A stretch of DNA of 12,476 nt from JBEDUK01 sp040414485 (GCA_040414485.1 JBEDUK010000108.1:1-12476); one strand, 5' to 3'; counted from the stretch's first letter, positions 1 to 6,989 are shown. Numbers and translations: made by a program. The notes: generated by a model not told the origin, from the sequence alone.

Positions 1-704
1 AGGCGCGACATGGCCGCCATGCGACGCGCCATGCCCTCCAGGAGCTCGTCGAGGTTCCGTGGCTGATCCGGGAAGAAGTCGCCGAACCGCTCCATGAACC
101 GCCGGAACTCCTGCTGTGTGTGCCGGCCGGCCTGGCGGTCCTCGATCATGCGGTTCAGCTCGGCGAGCATGTCCTTGAACCGCGCCATGTCCTCGGGGGA
201 GAGGTTCTGCATCCCCTGCGCCATGTTCCGGAAATACGAGCCCAGCACCTGTTCGCGCAGCCACTCCATGAGCTCGTCGAACGCGCGCTGCGCGGCGGGT
301 TCGGCGAACCGATAGTCCTGCAGCTCCTGGATCTGGCCGGCGGGGTCGGGCGGGAGCGAGTCCAGGAACTGCTCGCGCATGCGCGCGTCCTCCTCGGCGC
401 GGAACGTCAGCGTGCGGCGTTCGGTCTCCAGGATGTCCTCGAGACGCCGCCGAACCTCTTCCAGCGGGCCGTCGAGGTCGAGGTGCTCCTGTTCGAGCCG
501 GCGGCGCTCCCGGAGGCGGCGTCGCAGCGCCTCGAGCCCGCCGAACCGCCCGCGGATGCCCTGGCGCATGATCCGCGAGAGCGCGCGCTCCACGCCCTCG
601 CCGGACAGCAGGTCCTCGGACATCGCCTCGAGGAGGTCGCCGGCGGCCACGTCCGGCCCCATCGGGTCCTGAGTACCGTCCCAGCGCGAATAGCGGGTGC
701 GCAC
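1..704 (-). CDS. VWA/CoxE-type protein, N-terminal part (runs off left edge)
   Basis: Reading the minus strand from a GTG at 704 gives an uninterrupted frame of 234 residues to the window edge, so the C-terminus is missing. It opens with RTRYSRWDGTQDP, which I recognise as the start of actinobacterial VWA proteins of the Rv0959 kind; that is why I chose the GTG over the ATG at codon 15. The visible part is the helical, charged N-terminal region: residues 22-50 (LLEAMSEDLLSGEGVERAL), an Arg/Glu-rich probable coiled coil at 58-110, and further acidic and methionine-rich helices to 234. The VWA domain with its metal-binding MIDAS motif would lie outside the window. Proteins of this family act with a MoxR/magnesium-chelatase-type ATPase, and the matching ATPase is at 3220-4719 on the same strand. 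The molecular role of the pair is poorly known. Codon use and third-position GC fit a real gene. Function is inferred from recalled family resemblance. Confidence 0.85.
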   Translation of the reverse strand, partial: MRTRYSRWDGTQDPMGPDVAAGDLLEAMSEDLLSGEGVERALSRIMRQGIRGRFGGLEALRRRLRERRRLEQEHLDLDGPLEEVRRRLEDILETERRTLTFRAEEDARMREQFLDSLPPDPAGQIQELQDYRFAEPAAQRAFDELMEWLREQVLGSYFRNMAQGMQNLSPEDMARFKDMLAELNRMIEDRQAGRHTQQEFRRFMERFGDFFPDQPRNLDELLEGMARRMAAMSR

Positions 705-710
705 GGGTCC

Positions 711-716
711 ACCCTA
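711..716 (-). promoter_or_regulatory. -10 box, leaderless start of the VWA gene
   Basis: On the minus strand TAGGGT is followed by 6 nt and then the GTG start at 704. It matches the TANNNT -10 consensus at a distance where transcription would begin at or next to the start codon. There is no separate Shine-Dalgarno except the weak AGGGTGG that overlaps this box. I see no clear -35. The same arrangement recurs at other starts in the window. Confidence 0.5.
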
Positions 717-798
717 CGTCGCGCTCCGATTCGTGCGGTTTTTTCGCGGGCGGCCCGAATCCGCGACCGATCCGGCCACCCAATGGGGATCGGTGCGG

Positions 799-804
799 CA
801 TACT
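799..804 (+). promoter_or_regulatory. -10-like box upstream of the phosphoesterase gene
   Basis: CATACT is one mismatch from TATACT and lies 8 nt before the ATG at 813. No Shine-Dalgarno is visible between them, so a leaderless transcript is likely. The 108-nt gap 705-812 is shared with the divergent VWA gene, so both promoters sit here. Confidence 0.4.
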
Positions 805-812
805 GGCCGGCA

Positions 813-2306
813 ATGTCCAGCCAGCAGCCCCCACCGCCTGCGCGCGCGCCGCGGACCCCCCGCCGTAGCGTCGGCGGCGGCTTTGCGGTCTTCGTCGCGG
901 TGATGGTGCTGGTGATCGGCGGGATCGTTTGGATCAGGGCGGGAGCGTCGAAGGCCTCCTCCCCGGGCGCCACCTCGTCCTCCTCAGGCGGGGGCTCGAC
1001 CACGGGCGGAGGCAGCCCGACCGGCGGCGGCGGGTCGCCCACCGCGAGCGCTTCTTCGACGAACGCGCCGGGCCAGCCGGGGAACCCGATCAAGCACGTC
1101 ATCTTCATCGTGAAGGAGAACCGCTCCTTCGATAACTATTTCGGCAAATACCCCGGTGCGGATGGCGCGACGACGGCGAAGCTCTCGAACGGCCAGACCA
1201 TCACGCTCGGCAAGGCGCACAACGTGGTCGCCCACGACCTCTGCCACGACTTCATCTCCGGGCTGAAGGCGGAGGACGGCGGCAAGATGGACGGCTTCGA
1301 CCGCATCTGCTACGCGGACAAGGGCACGTTCACCCAGTACTCGCGCGACCAGTTGCCGGCGTACTGGGACTACGCGGACCGGTTCACCCTGGCCGACCAC
1401 TACTTCACCTCGATGTACGGCCCGACGTTCCCCGAGCACCTGTATGCGGTCGCCGCGCAGGACGACAACATCGTCGGGAACAAGTCGGTGCTCGGCGGGC
1501 CGCACAGCTACTGCGACGATCCGGCCGAGATGGTGCCGAAGTTCAAAGACGGCCTGACCAGCGACGAGGTCTCGAAGATCATGTACGCCGAGAAGCACAT
1601 CGACGAGGACATCCCGAACATGTCGTACCGCATCACGCGGTATTGGATGAGCATCAAGTCGTGCTTCGACATCAAGGTGCTGCCGGACGAGCTGCACGCG
1701 GCGGGCGTGTCCTGGAAGTACTACGAGACGCCGGACCACTGGATGAACGCGCTGCAGGCGATCAGGCACATCTGGTTCGGACCGCTGCGCCAGGAGGTCC
1801 AGTCGCAGGACAACTTCCTGTCGGACCTGAAGCACGGCACGCTCCCCGCCGTGTCCTGGCTGATCCCGCCGGAGCCGTACAACGAGCATCCGGGCGGCCC
1901 GAGCGTGTGCGCCGGCGAGAACTGGACGATCGAGCAGATGAACGCCCTGATGAACAGCCAGTACTGGAAGAACACCGTGGTGGTCATGCAGTGGGACGAC
2001 TTCGGCGGGTTCTACGACCACGTGGCGCCGCCGAAGCCCGACTTCATGGGCCTCGGCCCGCGGACGCCCGCGCTGATCATCTCGCCGTGGACGCGCCATG
2101 GGAGCAACCCGCAGGGTGGGTACATCGACCACACCACGTACGAGGCCGCGTCGGTCCTGCACTTCATGGAGCTGATGGCCCACGTGCCGACCATGACCAA
2201 GCGCGATGCCGACGCGAACCCGCTGCTCGGGGCGCTCGACTTCGACCACCCGCCGAACCTGTCCAAGATGATCCTGCCCGAGCTGAACTGCTCCGGGCTG
2301 TACTGA
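813..2306 (+). CDS. Membrane-anchored phosphoesterase (phospholipase C / acid phosphatase AcpA superfamily)
   Basis: The product is 497 residues. It begins with a short Pro/Arg-rich cytoplasmic stretch, one transmembrane segment at about 22-44, and a Ser/Gly/Thr/Pro linker at about 46-92. The catalytic domain follows, with hallmarks of the PF04185 phosphoesterases: ENRSFDNYFG (102-111), TLADHYFTSMYGPTFPEH (192-209), WDDFGGFYDHVAPP (394-407) and GLGPRTPALIISPW (413-426). Known members hydrolyse phosphatidylcholine, sphingomyelin or phosphomonoesters outside the membrane; the substrate here cannot be told. The layout implies a domain held on the outer face by an N-terminal anchor. The start at 813 follows a -10-like box; an in-frame ATG at 783 would add ten residues. 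Seven cysteines lie in the outer domain. The open frame extends upstream to 120, but that part is the antisense of the VWA gene. It converges on the lipoprotein gene with a 13-nt gap. It separates the VWA gene from its ATPase partner. Confidence 0.9.
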   Translation: MSSQQPPPPARAPRTPRRSVGGGFAVFVAVMVLVIGGIVWIRAGASKASSPGATSSSSGGGSTTGGGSPTGGGGSPTASASSTNAPGQPGNPIKHVIFIVKENRSFDNYFGKYPGADGATTAKLSNGQTITLGKAHNVVAHDLCHDFISGLKAEDGGKMDGFDRICYADKGTFTQYSRDQLPAYWDYADRFTLADHYFTSMYGPTFPEHLYAVAAQDDNIVGNKSVLGGPHSYCDDPAEMVPKFKDGLTSDEVSKIMYAEKHIDEDIPNMSYRITRYWMSIKSCFDIKVLPDELHAAGVSWKYYETPDHWMNALQAIRHIWFGPLRQEVQSQDNFLSDLKHGTLPAVSWLIPPEPYNEHPGGPSVCAGENWTIEQMNALMNSQYWKNTVVVMQWDDFGGFYDHVAPPKPDFMGLGPRTPALIISPWTRHGSNPQGGYIDHTTYEAASVLHFMELMAHVPTMTKRDADANPLLGALDFDHPPNLSKMILPELNCSGLY

Positions 2307-2319
2307 ACCGGAGCCTTCG

Positions 2320-2772
2320 TCAGGGCAGGCCGGTCAGCGACACCACCTGCGCGGTGTTGCACTGCCCGTCGTAGAGGATCTTCTGGGGACCGCCCTCCTG
2401 TTTGATGCCCACGATGTGGCTCGAGTCCTCGCTCACGATCGGGGGGGTACCGGGAATCGTGACCTTGACCACGCACCGAAGCCGGTACCCGTAGCGGCTC
2501 GACGGCTGGCTGGCGGACAGGATCACGGTGGTTCCGGTGAAGGCGGACCCACCGTGGCTCCACGGAAGCCGCACGGTCACCTCGCGGCTCCGGTGCTTGT
2601 TCCCGAACCGGACCCGAACCTGCGGCGCGTTCCCCGTCACCTGGTAGGCGACCGCGGCTCGAACGGGGGGCGATTCCTGCCGCGGAGAGTCGGCGGCCCC
2701 GATCCCGCCGCCGCTGGTGCAGGACGCCGTCAGCGCGGCCCCGACGATCAGCGCCAGGAGCGGGCGGCGCAT
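2320..2772 (-). CDS. MmpS-like lipoprotein
   Basis: The 150-residue product has a classic lipoprotein signal: MRR, a hydrophobic core, and the lipobox LTASC with Cys18 as the lipidation site. The mature part carries VAYQVTGNAPQVRVRF (about 41-56), VTVRLPW (65-71), a beta-rich stretch, and LRCVVKVTIPG (98-108). This order resembles MmpS proteins, the small periplasmic partners of mycobacterial MmpL transporters, which have YEVTG, LPW and C-x-I-x-V-D-G elements. Cys100 and Cys138 could form a disulfide. No MmpL transporter is in the window, so I infer a secreted beta-sandwich accessory protein rather than a lipid-transport subunit. I chose the ATG at 2772, one nt after the TGA of the preceding gene; a GTG at 2784 would overlap that gene and add MPRE before the signal. 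The tight spacing implies co-transcription and translational coupling with the membrane-protein gene. Confidence 0.7.
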   Translation of the reverse strand: MRRPLLALIVGAALTASCTSGGGIGAADSPRQESPPVRAAVAYQVTGNAPQVRVRFGNKHRSREVTVRLPWSHGGSAFTGTTVILSASQPSSRYGYRLRCVVKVTIPGTPPIVSEDSSHIVGIKQEGGPQKILYDGQCNTAQVVSLTGLP

Positions 2773-2773
2773 C

Positions 2774-3145
2774 TCACGCGGCACCGAGGCCGGTCATCAG
2801 TGCCCGAAGGGTCAGTCCGAACACGAACAGCGAAGCCCAGCCGAAGACCTTCCACCGGTCCCGCTCCTCGTCGAGCCCGCGCGCGAACACGTGGGCGATC
2901 ACCAGCACGATCGCGGGGAACAGCGCCCCGTAGAACGGGTGGAGGAAGGCCGGCAGGGGGTTCGAGATCCACAGGATCAGACCGACCACGATCTGCAGCA
3001 GCAGGATCGCCTGGAGGACGCCCAGCAGCCGCCAGTACCAGCGGTTCGGTTCGCGCTTGACCAGGGCTGCGATCGCCGCCCAGACCATGAGCGCGAACCA
3101 GCCCGCGACCACAGCGAACCCGATGTACTTGTGGACCTCCGTCAC
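2774..3145 (-). CDS. Four-helix integral membrane protein, function unknown
   Basis: The product is 123 residues with four predicted membrane helices, about 7-28, 41-60, 69-88 and 98-118, and short loops. His5, His69 and His85 lie near or in helices 1 and 3; such positions in four-helix proteins of the cytochrome b561 or SirB2 kind can bind haem, but the pattern is too thin to claim that. Loops are Arg/Lys/Glu-rich (KREPNRWYWR, DEERDRWK). The GTG start is preceded by a TANNNT box 9 nt upstream. The lipoprotein gene begins one nt after its stop, so the two form an envelope-protein pair. It follows the MoxR gene with a 74-nt gap. I do not recognise a named family. Confidence 0.75.
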   Translation of the reverse strand: MTEVHKYIGFAVVAGWFALMVWAAIAALVKREPNRWYWRLLGVLQAILLLQIVVGLILWISNPLPAFLHPFYGALFPAIVLVIAHVFARGLDEERDRWKVFGWASLFVFGLTLRALMTGLGAA

Positions 3146-3154
3146 GGCGGCGAC

Positions 3155-3160
3155 AGGTTA
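3155..3160 (-). promoter_or_regulatory. -10 box for the membrane-protein/lipoprotein pair
   Basis: TAACCT on the minus strand ends 9 nt before the GTG at 3145. It fits TANNNT and the leaderless pattern seen elsewhere. Its presence suggests the two-gene unit can be expressed apart from the upstream MoxR gene. Confidence 0.4.
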
Positions 3161-3175
3161 CCCGGTGACGTTGCG

Positions 3176-3201
3176 CACGCCGGCGCCGGCGCCGGCGCGT
3201 G
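3176..3201. repeat. GC-only hexamer repeat forming an imperfect palindrome
   Basis: The 26 bases are CACG, three tandem CCGGCG units, then CGTG. The halves are complementary apart from one unpaired base, so the transcript can form a strong hairpin. It lies between the MoxR stop and the promoter of the next gene, a sensible place for a terminator, but there is no U-tract. It may also be simple slippage in GC-rich DNA. Confidence 0.45.
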
Positions 3202-3219
3202 AGCCGGAGCGGAGGCGGG

Positions 3220-4719
3220 TCACCGGTCGCGGCCCGGCGCCGCCTCGTAGCGGTACGCCCCGATCCTGCCCGCCTCGTCCTTGTTGAGCCGTCGCGACAG
3301 GTGCAGGCCCTCCAGCGCGAACTCCAGCGCGCTTGCCGCGACGCCCGGCGACTCCTCCTCGATCCCGAGGCGGCCCAGCATTCGGCCGAGGCCCGGGGTG
3401 TCGCCGAACTGATCGAGGAAAACGGCGGCCGTCATCAGGTCGGAGGTCTCCACGCCGAACCCTTCGGTGTCGAAGCGGCCGAGGACGGGCGCGAAATCGA
3501 ATCCCGAGAGCCGCCGGCGGAAGACCTCCACCAGCGCGCTGCGTTCGGCCCGCAGGAGGATCTCCTCCTCGCGGCCCTCTTCGATCGCGTCGAACTCGAT
3601 CCGGCCGAGCGACCCGGCCAGGACGGCGGGCAGATCCACGATGCGCGGGACCGCCTCGGGCTCCCCGCTCCGCGCCGCGCGGCGGACGGCCGCCGCGATC
3701 AGCGTCTCGAGGTTGCCGATCGAGTAGCGAACGGACACGCCGCTGTGGTGATTGACCTGGGGGCTGCGCCGAAGCTCCGCGGTGAGGGCGGCCAGGATCT
3801 CCTTCATGAACGCGGGGACGCGCACGGGGATGTCCCGGTCCGGCGCGGCGGCCGGCCGCCTGGCCTCCTGGTCCATGATGGAGACCTCGTCGCCGAGGCT
3901 CTCCGGATAGTGGGTTCGAACCTGCGTGCCGAACCGGTCCTTAAGCGGTGACACGATCCGGCCGCGATGCGTGTAGTCCTCGGGGTTGGCCGTGGCCACG
4001 AGCAGCAGATCGAGCGGCAGTCGAACCTGGTACCCGCGGATCTGCACGTCGCGTTCCTCCAGGATGTTGAACAACGCGACCTGGATCCGCTCCGGAAGGT
4101 CGGGCAGCTCGTTGATCGCCACGATCCCCCGGTTCGTGCGTGGGATCAGCCCGTAGTGGATGGTCAGCTCGTCGGACAGGTAGCGGCCCTCGGCCACGCG
4201 GATGGGATCGACGTCGCCGATCAGATCCGCGACCGAAGCGTCCGGCGTCGCGAGCTTCTCGGCGTAGCGGCGGTCGCGCGCCAGCCAGGCGACCGGCGTC
4301 GCGTCGCCCTGTTCGGCGACCAGCGCCCGGCACGCGGCGCAGATCGGCCGGTACGGGTGATCGTTCACCTCGCATCCGGCGACGACGGGCGTCTGTTCGT
4401 CAAGTAGGTTTACGATCGCGCGGATCAGCCGCGTCTTGGCCTGCCCACGCTCACCGAGCATGATCAGGTCGTGGCCCGCCAGGATCCCCCGCTCCAGGGC
4501 TGGGATGACCGAGTCCTCGTAGCCCACGATCGAGGGGAAGAGCTGCTCACCCCTTGCGAGCCGCTCCAGCAGGTTCTCTCGAAGTTCCTCCTTCAGCGGG
4601 CGGTCGCGGTGGCCGGAGGCACGCAGCTGTCCAAGGGTGGTCGCACCAACCGCATCAGCCCCACCGACCCCGATGGCCGCATCGGTTCCTGTGGTGGTGT
4701 CAGCGTGAGATTCGTCCAT
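3220..4719 (-). CDS. MoxR/magnesium-chelatase-type AAA+ ATPase (Rv0958-like)
   Basis: The product is 499 residues. After a low-complexity N-terminus (1-35) come an AAA+ core with Walker A GERGQAKT (89-96), Walker B region GIVAINELPDL (198-208), sensor-1 ATANPEDY (242-249) and an arginine in DRFG (261-264), then a helical lid. Between Walker A and B, Cys116, His121, Cys127 and Cys130 look like a small metal site. Walker B reads NEL where most AAA+ proteins have DE, which as I recall is normal in this actinobacterial family. Such proteins are often labelled magnesium chelatase or sigma-54-interacting regulator, but they work with a VWA protein, probably as a chaperone-like remodeller or metal-insertion machine. 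The VWA partner is at 1-704, separated by three other genes. The ATG follows a TAGCCT box 7 nt upstream. The upstream HNH gene is 37 nt away on the same strand. Confidence 0.92.
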   Translation of the reverse strand: MDESHADTTTGTDAAIGVGGADAVGATTLGQLRASGHRDRPLKEELRENLLERLARGEQLFPSIVGYEDSVIPALERGILAGHDLIMLGERGQAKTRLIRAIVNLLDEQTPVVAGCEVNDHPYRPICAACRALVAEQGDATPVAWLARDRRYAEKLATPDASVADLIGDVDPIRVAEGRYLSDELTIHYGLIPRTNRGIVAINELPDLPERIQVALFNILEERDVQIRGYQVRLPLDLLLVATANPEDYTHRGRIVSPLKDRFGTQVRTHYPESLGDEVSIMDQEARRPAAAPDRDIPVRVPAFMKEILAALTAELRRSPQVNHHSGVSVRYSIGNLETLIAAAVRRAARSGEPEAVPRIVDLPAVLAGSLGRIEFDAIEEGREEEILLRAERSALVEVFRRRLSGFDFAPVLGRFDTEGFGVETSDLMTAAVFLDQFGDTPGLGRMLGRLGIEEESPGVAASALEFALEGLHLSRRLNKDEAGRIGAYRYEAAPGRDR

Positions 4720-4726
4720 GGGCGCC

Positions 4727-4732
4727 AGGCTA
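4727..4732 (-). promoter_or_regulatory. -10 box, leaderless start of the MoxR ATPase gene
   Basis: TAGCCT lies 7 nt before the ATG at 4719 on the minus strand, within the short gap after the HNH gene. It matches TANNNT. No Shine-Dalgarno is present. This argues that the ATPase has its own promoter rather than relying on read-through from the HNH gene. Confidence 0.5.
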
Positions 4733-4756
4733 CGCGCCGAACGCCGAACGGGCGCG
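4733..4756. repeat. Short inverted repeat between the HNH and MoxR genes
   Basis: CGCGCC (4733-4738) and GGCGCG (4751-4756) are complementary around a 12-nt loop that contains GAACG twice. It fills the space between the HNH stop codon and the MoxR -10 box, so it could be a weak terminator for HNH or an operator for MoxR. In DNA this GC-rich such a repeat can easily be chance. Confidence 0.25.
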
Positions 4757-5953
4757 TCAAGCCCCTCGCGGTGGACCCCGGTCTTCGATCACGGACCCAT
4801 CGGGCCTGTGGAACACCGGTCCGGTTCGAGTCATTCGAACGCCGAAACCCTCGTGGACGGCACGATGGTGCGCGCGGCAAAGAAGGATCAGGTTCGAAAG
4901 CGACGTGGAACCGCCGTCGGCCCAGTGCGTGACGTGATGCGCATCGCACCATGCCGGGGGCCGGTCGCAGCCGGGGAACCGGCAACGTCCGTCCCTGAGC
5001 ACCATGGCGCGGCGGACGGCGGGCGGAACGACCGGCGTCTTCCGGCCGACGTCGAGCGGTTCGGACCGCGCGCCCAGGACCGCCGGGATCACGGCGGCGT
5101 CGCACGCCACCCGACGCGCAAACGAGGCGGCCAGCGCTCCGCTGTGCGGAAGCGTCGCGACTCGCCCGTGCGGTTCGCGAAGCGCCTCCAGGCCGACGGT
5201 CACCGTGACGTGCGGTCGCTCGCCGCCCACTCGCGGCCGATCGCGCGAATCCAGCCACTGCCTGCTCAGCTCGCCGAGGGCGTCCGCCGCACGCTGCTCA
5301 CCCGTTCGCCCGTCGGCAGGGCCGGACCGGACTTCGGAGTCCTGGATTGCGCGCAACGCGGTCGTCACCGTCTCCCCGGTCTCAGGATCGAGTTCGCCGT
5401 CGATCCTGACCATCCCGTCGGTTTGCGGCGCGACGCGCAACCGCCGGCGGCGCCACAACACCGACGCGCGATCCCGCGCGGCATCCGGGTCGACGGATTC
5501 GATCCACGTCCGTACTGCGGAGGCAAGCTCCGATGGCGCCGTGGCGCGGGCCATCTCAACCAGCCGCGACTCGTCGAACGCGAAGCTGTCCGGCTGCTCC
5601 TCGCGGGCGGTCGCCAATGTCCGGACTGCGGCCGTTGACAGCGCTCCGTCAGCAAGGGCCACCGATGCGACCGGCATCGCCTCCAGCGACCGTCCGACGC
5701 GAACGTCCTCCTTCGCCGACGTGAAGCTCACGCCGAGCGTCCGAGCCAGCCAGGAGGCGGTCGCCATCCGACCCTCGCCTCGCACCCGGTTGCGCCGGTC
5801 CAGCTCGGCGATCCGGAGCAACCTCGACGCCTGCAAGCCCCTGATCTGCCGTTCGATCTGGACGATCTGGTCCGTGAGCCGCTCGTCGGGCACGCGACGG
5901 AAATCCGGCGCCGCCTCCATCGCCGGGAGTTCCTCTTCGTGCAAGGCGAACAT
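4757..5953 (-). CDS. DUF222-HNH endonuclease-like protein (13E12 type)
   Basis: The product is 398 residues. The N-terminal two thirds is the helical DUF222 region with the typical LTDQIVQIERQIRGLQASRL (26-45) and a WLARTLGVSFTSAKEDVRVGRSL segment (68-90). The C-terminus is a complete HNH/zinc domain: Cys324 and Cys329 in CRFPGC, Cys336, the DAHHVTHW core (337-344), Asn354, Cys359 and AHHRAVHEGFGV (361-372). Proteins of this kind are present in many copies in actinobacterial genomes, including the mycobacterial 13E12 repeats. Nuclease activity is plausible from the intact motif, but cellular roles are largely unproven. I chose the ATG at 5953 because a perfect TATAAT lies 7 nt upstream. The open frame continues to 6079, but that would cover the promoter region and the start of the divergent peptidase gene. 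No flanking repeats mark it as mobile. Confidence 0.9.
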   Translation of the reverse strand: MFALHEEELPAMEAAPDFRRVPDERLTDQIVQIERQIRGLQASRLLRIAELDRRNRVRGEGRMATASWLARTLGVSFTSAKEDVRVGRSLEAMPVASVALADGALSTAAVRTLATAREEQPDSFAFDESRLVEMARATAPSELASAVRTWIESVDPDAARDRASVLWRRRRLRVAPQTDGMVRIDGELDPETGETVTTALRAIQDSEVRSGPADGRTGEQRAADALGELSRQWLDSRDRPRVGGERPHVTVTVGLEALREPHGRVATLPHSGALAASFARRVACDAAVIPAVLGARSEPLDVGRKTPVVPPAVRRAMVLRDGRCRFPGCDRPPAWCDAHHVTHWADGGSTSLSNLILLCRAHHRAVHEGFGVRMTRTGPVFHRPDGSVIEDRGPPRGA

Positions 5954-5960
5954 GTGTTCG

Positions 5961-5966
5961 ATTATA
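5961..5966 (-). promoter_or_regulatory. Consensus TATAAT -10 box of the HNH gene
   Basis: A perfect TATAAT on the minus strand ends 7 nt before the ATG at 5953. In DNA of about 70% GC an exact match at this place is unlikely by chance. No good TTGACA stands 16-18 nt upstream. The transcript would start at or within a base or two of the ATG. Confidence 0.7.
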
Positions 5967-6012
5967 CGCACCGGCACTGACACTGAGCCCGAACCGGCGG
6001 CGCACCCCGTGA

Positions 6013-6018
6013 GACACT
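6013..6018 (+). promoter_or_regulatory. -10-like box of the S66 peptidase gene
   Basis: GACACT ends 8 nt before the ATG at 6027 and differs from TANNNT only at its first base. No Shine-Dalgarno lies in between. It shares the 73-nt intergenic region with the divergent HNH promoter, and the two -10 boxes are 46 nt apart. Confidence 0.35.
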
Positions 6019-6026
6019 GTGCGCCC

Positions 6027-6989
6027 ATGCCCGCCCACGCGACCACGTTCGGCAAGCCGCTCCAACCCGGCGGCTGCATCGGCGTCCCTGCCCCCGCCAG
6101 TCCCTACTTCAACCGCTCCGAGGTCCTGAGAGGACAGGAGTGGTGGGAGTCCAAGGGCTACCGCGTCAAGCTCATGGAGAGCGCCTTCGATCGCGACGAC
6201 TACGTCGCCGGCGACCCGAAGGCGCGCGCGAAGGACCTCAACAGCGCCTTCGCCGATCCCGAGGTGGACGTCGTCCATTGCATGCAGGGCGGGTTCGGCT
6301 CAGCCCAGCTCCTGCCCCACCTCGACTTCGATCTGATCTCCGACCACCCCAAGCCCCTGATCGGGTTCTCCGACATCACCGCGCTCCACACGGCCCTTCG
6401 GCAGCGTTCCGGGCTGGCCACCTTCTACGGTCCGGGCTTCATGGGCGTCGGCGACAAGGACCGCGGCGAGTTCAGCAAGCAACGGCTCCTGAGCGTTCTC
6501 ACCGGAGACGGCGGCACGGGCGAGGTGCCGAACGATCCCGACGATCCGTACACGCGGACGATCCGAACCGGGACCGTCACGGCGCCCCTGGTGGGCGGAT
6601 GCCTCTGGCTCCTCATGCAATCGATGGGCACGCCGTGGGAGATCGACCTCGACGGCTGCATCTTCTTCTTCGAGGACGTCCACTGCCCGGCCTGGTACAT
6701 CGACGGCTTCCTCGTCCAGTTGACGATCGCGGGGAAGCTCGACGCGGTCAAGGGCGTCGTCGTCGGCAACCTCGAGAAGTGCGACTGGGACGAGCACCGT
6801 CCCGAGTGGCCCAGGACGAAATCCGTCGAGGACGTCCTGGAAGAGCGCCTTGAACCGCTCGGCGTGCCCGTCCTGTACGACCTGCCGCTCGGCCATGGCA
6901 AGCACCTGGCGACCATCCCGCTCGGCGTCGAGGCCACGCTCGACGCCGGCGCGAGGACCCTCACCATCAAAGAGTCCGCGCTTCGTTGA
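6027..6989 (+). CDS. S66 family LD-carboxypeptidase / MccF-like serine peptidase
   Basis: The 320-residue length is typical of peptidase family S66. The nucleophile is Ser92 in QGGFGS (87-92), the nucleophilic elbow of this family. Glu216 in FFFEDV and His290 in LPLGHGK complete the Ser-Glu-His triad. GFSDITALH (113-121) and LVGGCLWLLMQSMGTPWE (188-205) are also family landmarks. Family members either trim the terminal D-alanine of the murein L,D-tetrapeptide during peptidoglycan recycling or, like MccF, inactivate microcin C-type antibiotics by cleaving the acyl-sulfamoyl adenylate. The sequence alone does not separate these. There is no signal peptide, so it acts in the cytoplasm. The ATG at 6027 is supported by the -10-like box and by the match to usual S66 N-termini (LQPGGCIGVPAPAS). 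The frame is open upstream to 5004, but that part is antisense to the HNH gene. Confidence 0.92.
   Translation: MPAHATTFGKPLQPGGCIGVPAPASPYFNRSEVLRGQEWWESKGYRVKLMESAFDRDDYVAGDPKARAKDLNSAFADPEVDVVHCMQGGFGSAQLLPHLDFDLISDHPKPLIGFSDITALHTALRQRSGLATFYGPGFMGVGDKDRGEFSKQRLLSVLTGDGGTGEVPNDPDDPYTRTIRTGTVTAPLVGGCLWLLMQSMGTPWEIDLDGCIFFFEDVHCPAWYIDGFLVQLTIAGKLDAVKGVVVGNLEKCDWDEHRPEWPRTKSVEDVLEERLEPLGVPVLYDLPLGHGKHLATIPLGVEATLDAGARTLTIKESALR

Noticed and set aside
120..812. Upstream in-frame extension of the phosphoesterase open frame (728 residues in all)
   Set aside because: It is antisense to the VWA gene, whose frame matches a known family, and would place the membrane anchor in mid-protein.
407..1108. 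Minus-strand open frame of 233 codons
   Set aside because: It runs through the VWA N-terminus in another frame and antisense to the phosphoesterase; its Pro/Arg-rich composition is typical of a GC-rich shadow.
984..2249. Minus-strand open frame of 421 codons antisense to the phosphoesterase
   Set aside because: Long only because of high GC; rich in Arg/Val/His with no motifs, whereas the plus strand carries clear phosphoesterase motifs.
3911..3922. Palindrome GGTTCGAACC as a possible operator
   Set aside because: It encodes Val-Arg-Thr inside the MoxR ATPase and fits the general GTTCG/CGAAC excess.
4816..4840. tRNA T-arm-like GGTTCGAGTC
   Set aside because: No acceptor, D or anticodon arm around it, and it lies in the conserved C-terminus of the HNH gene; GTTCG words are common throughout.
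5004..6026. Long plus-strand extension upstream of the S66 peptidase
   Set aside because: Antisense to the whole HNH gene, low-complexity Ser/Arg translation, and it would read through the divergent promoter region.
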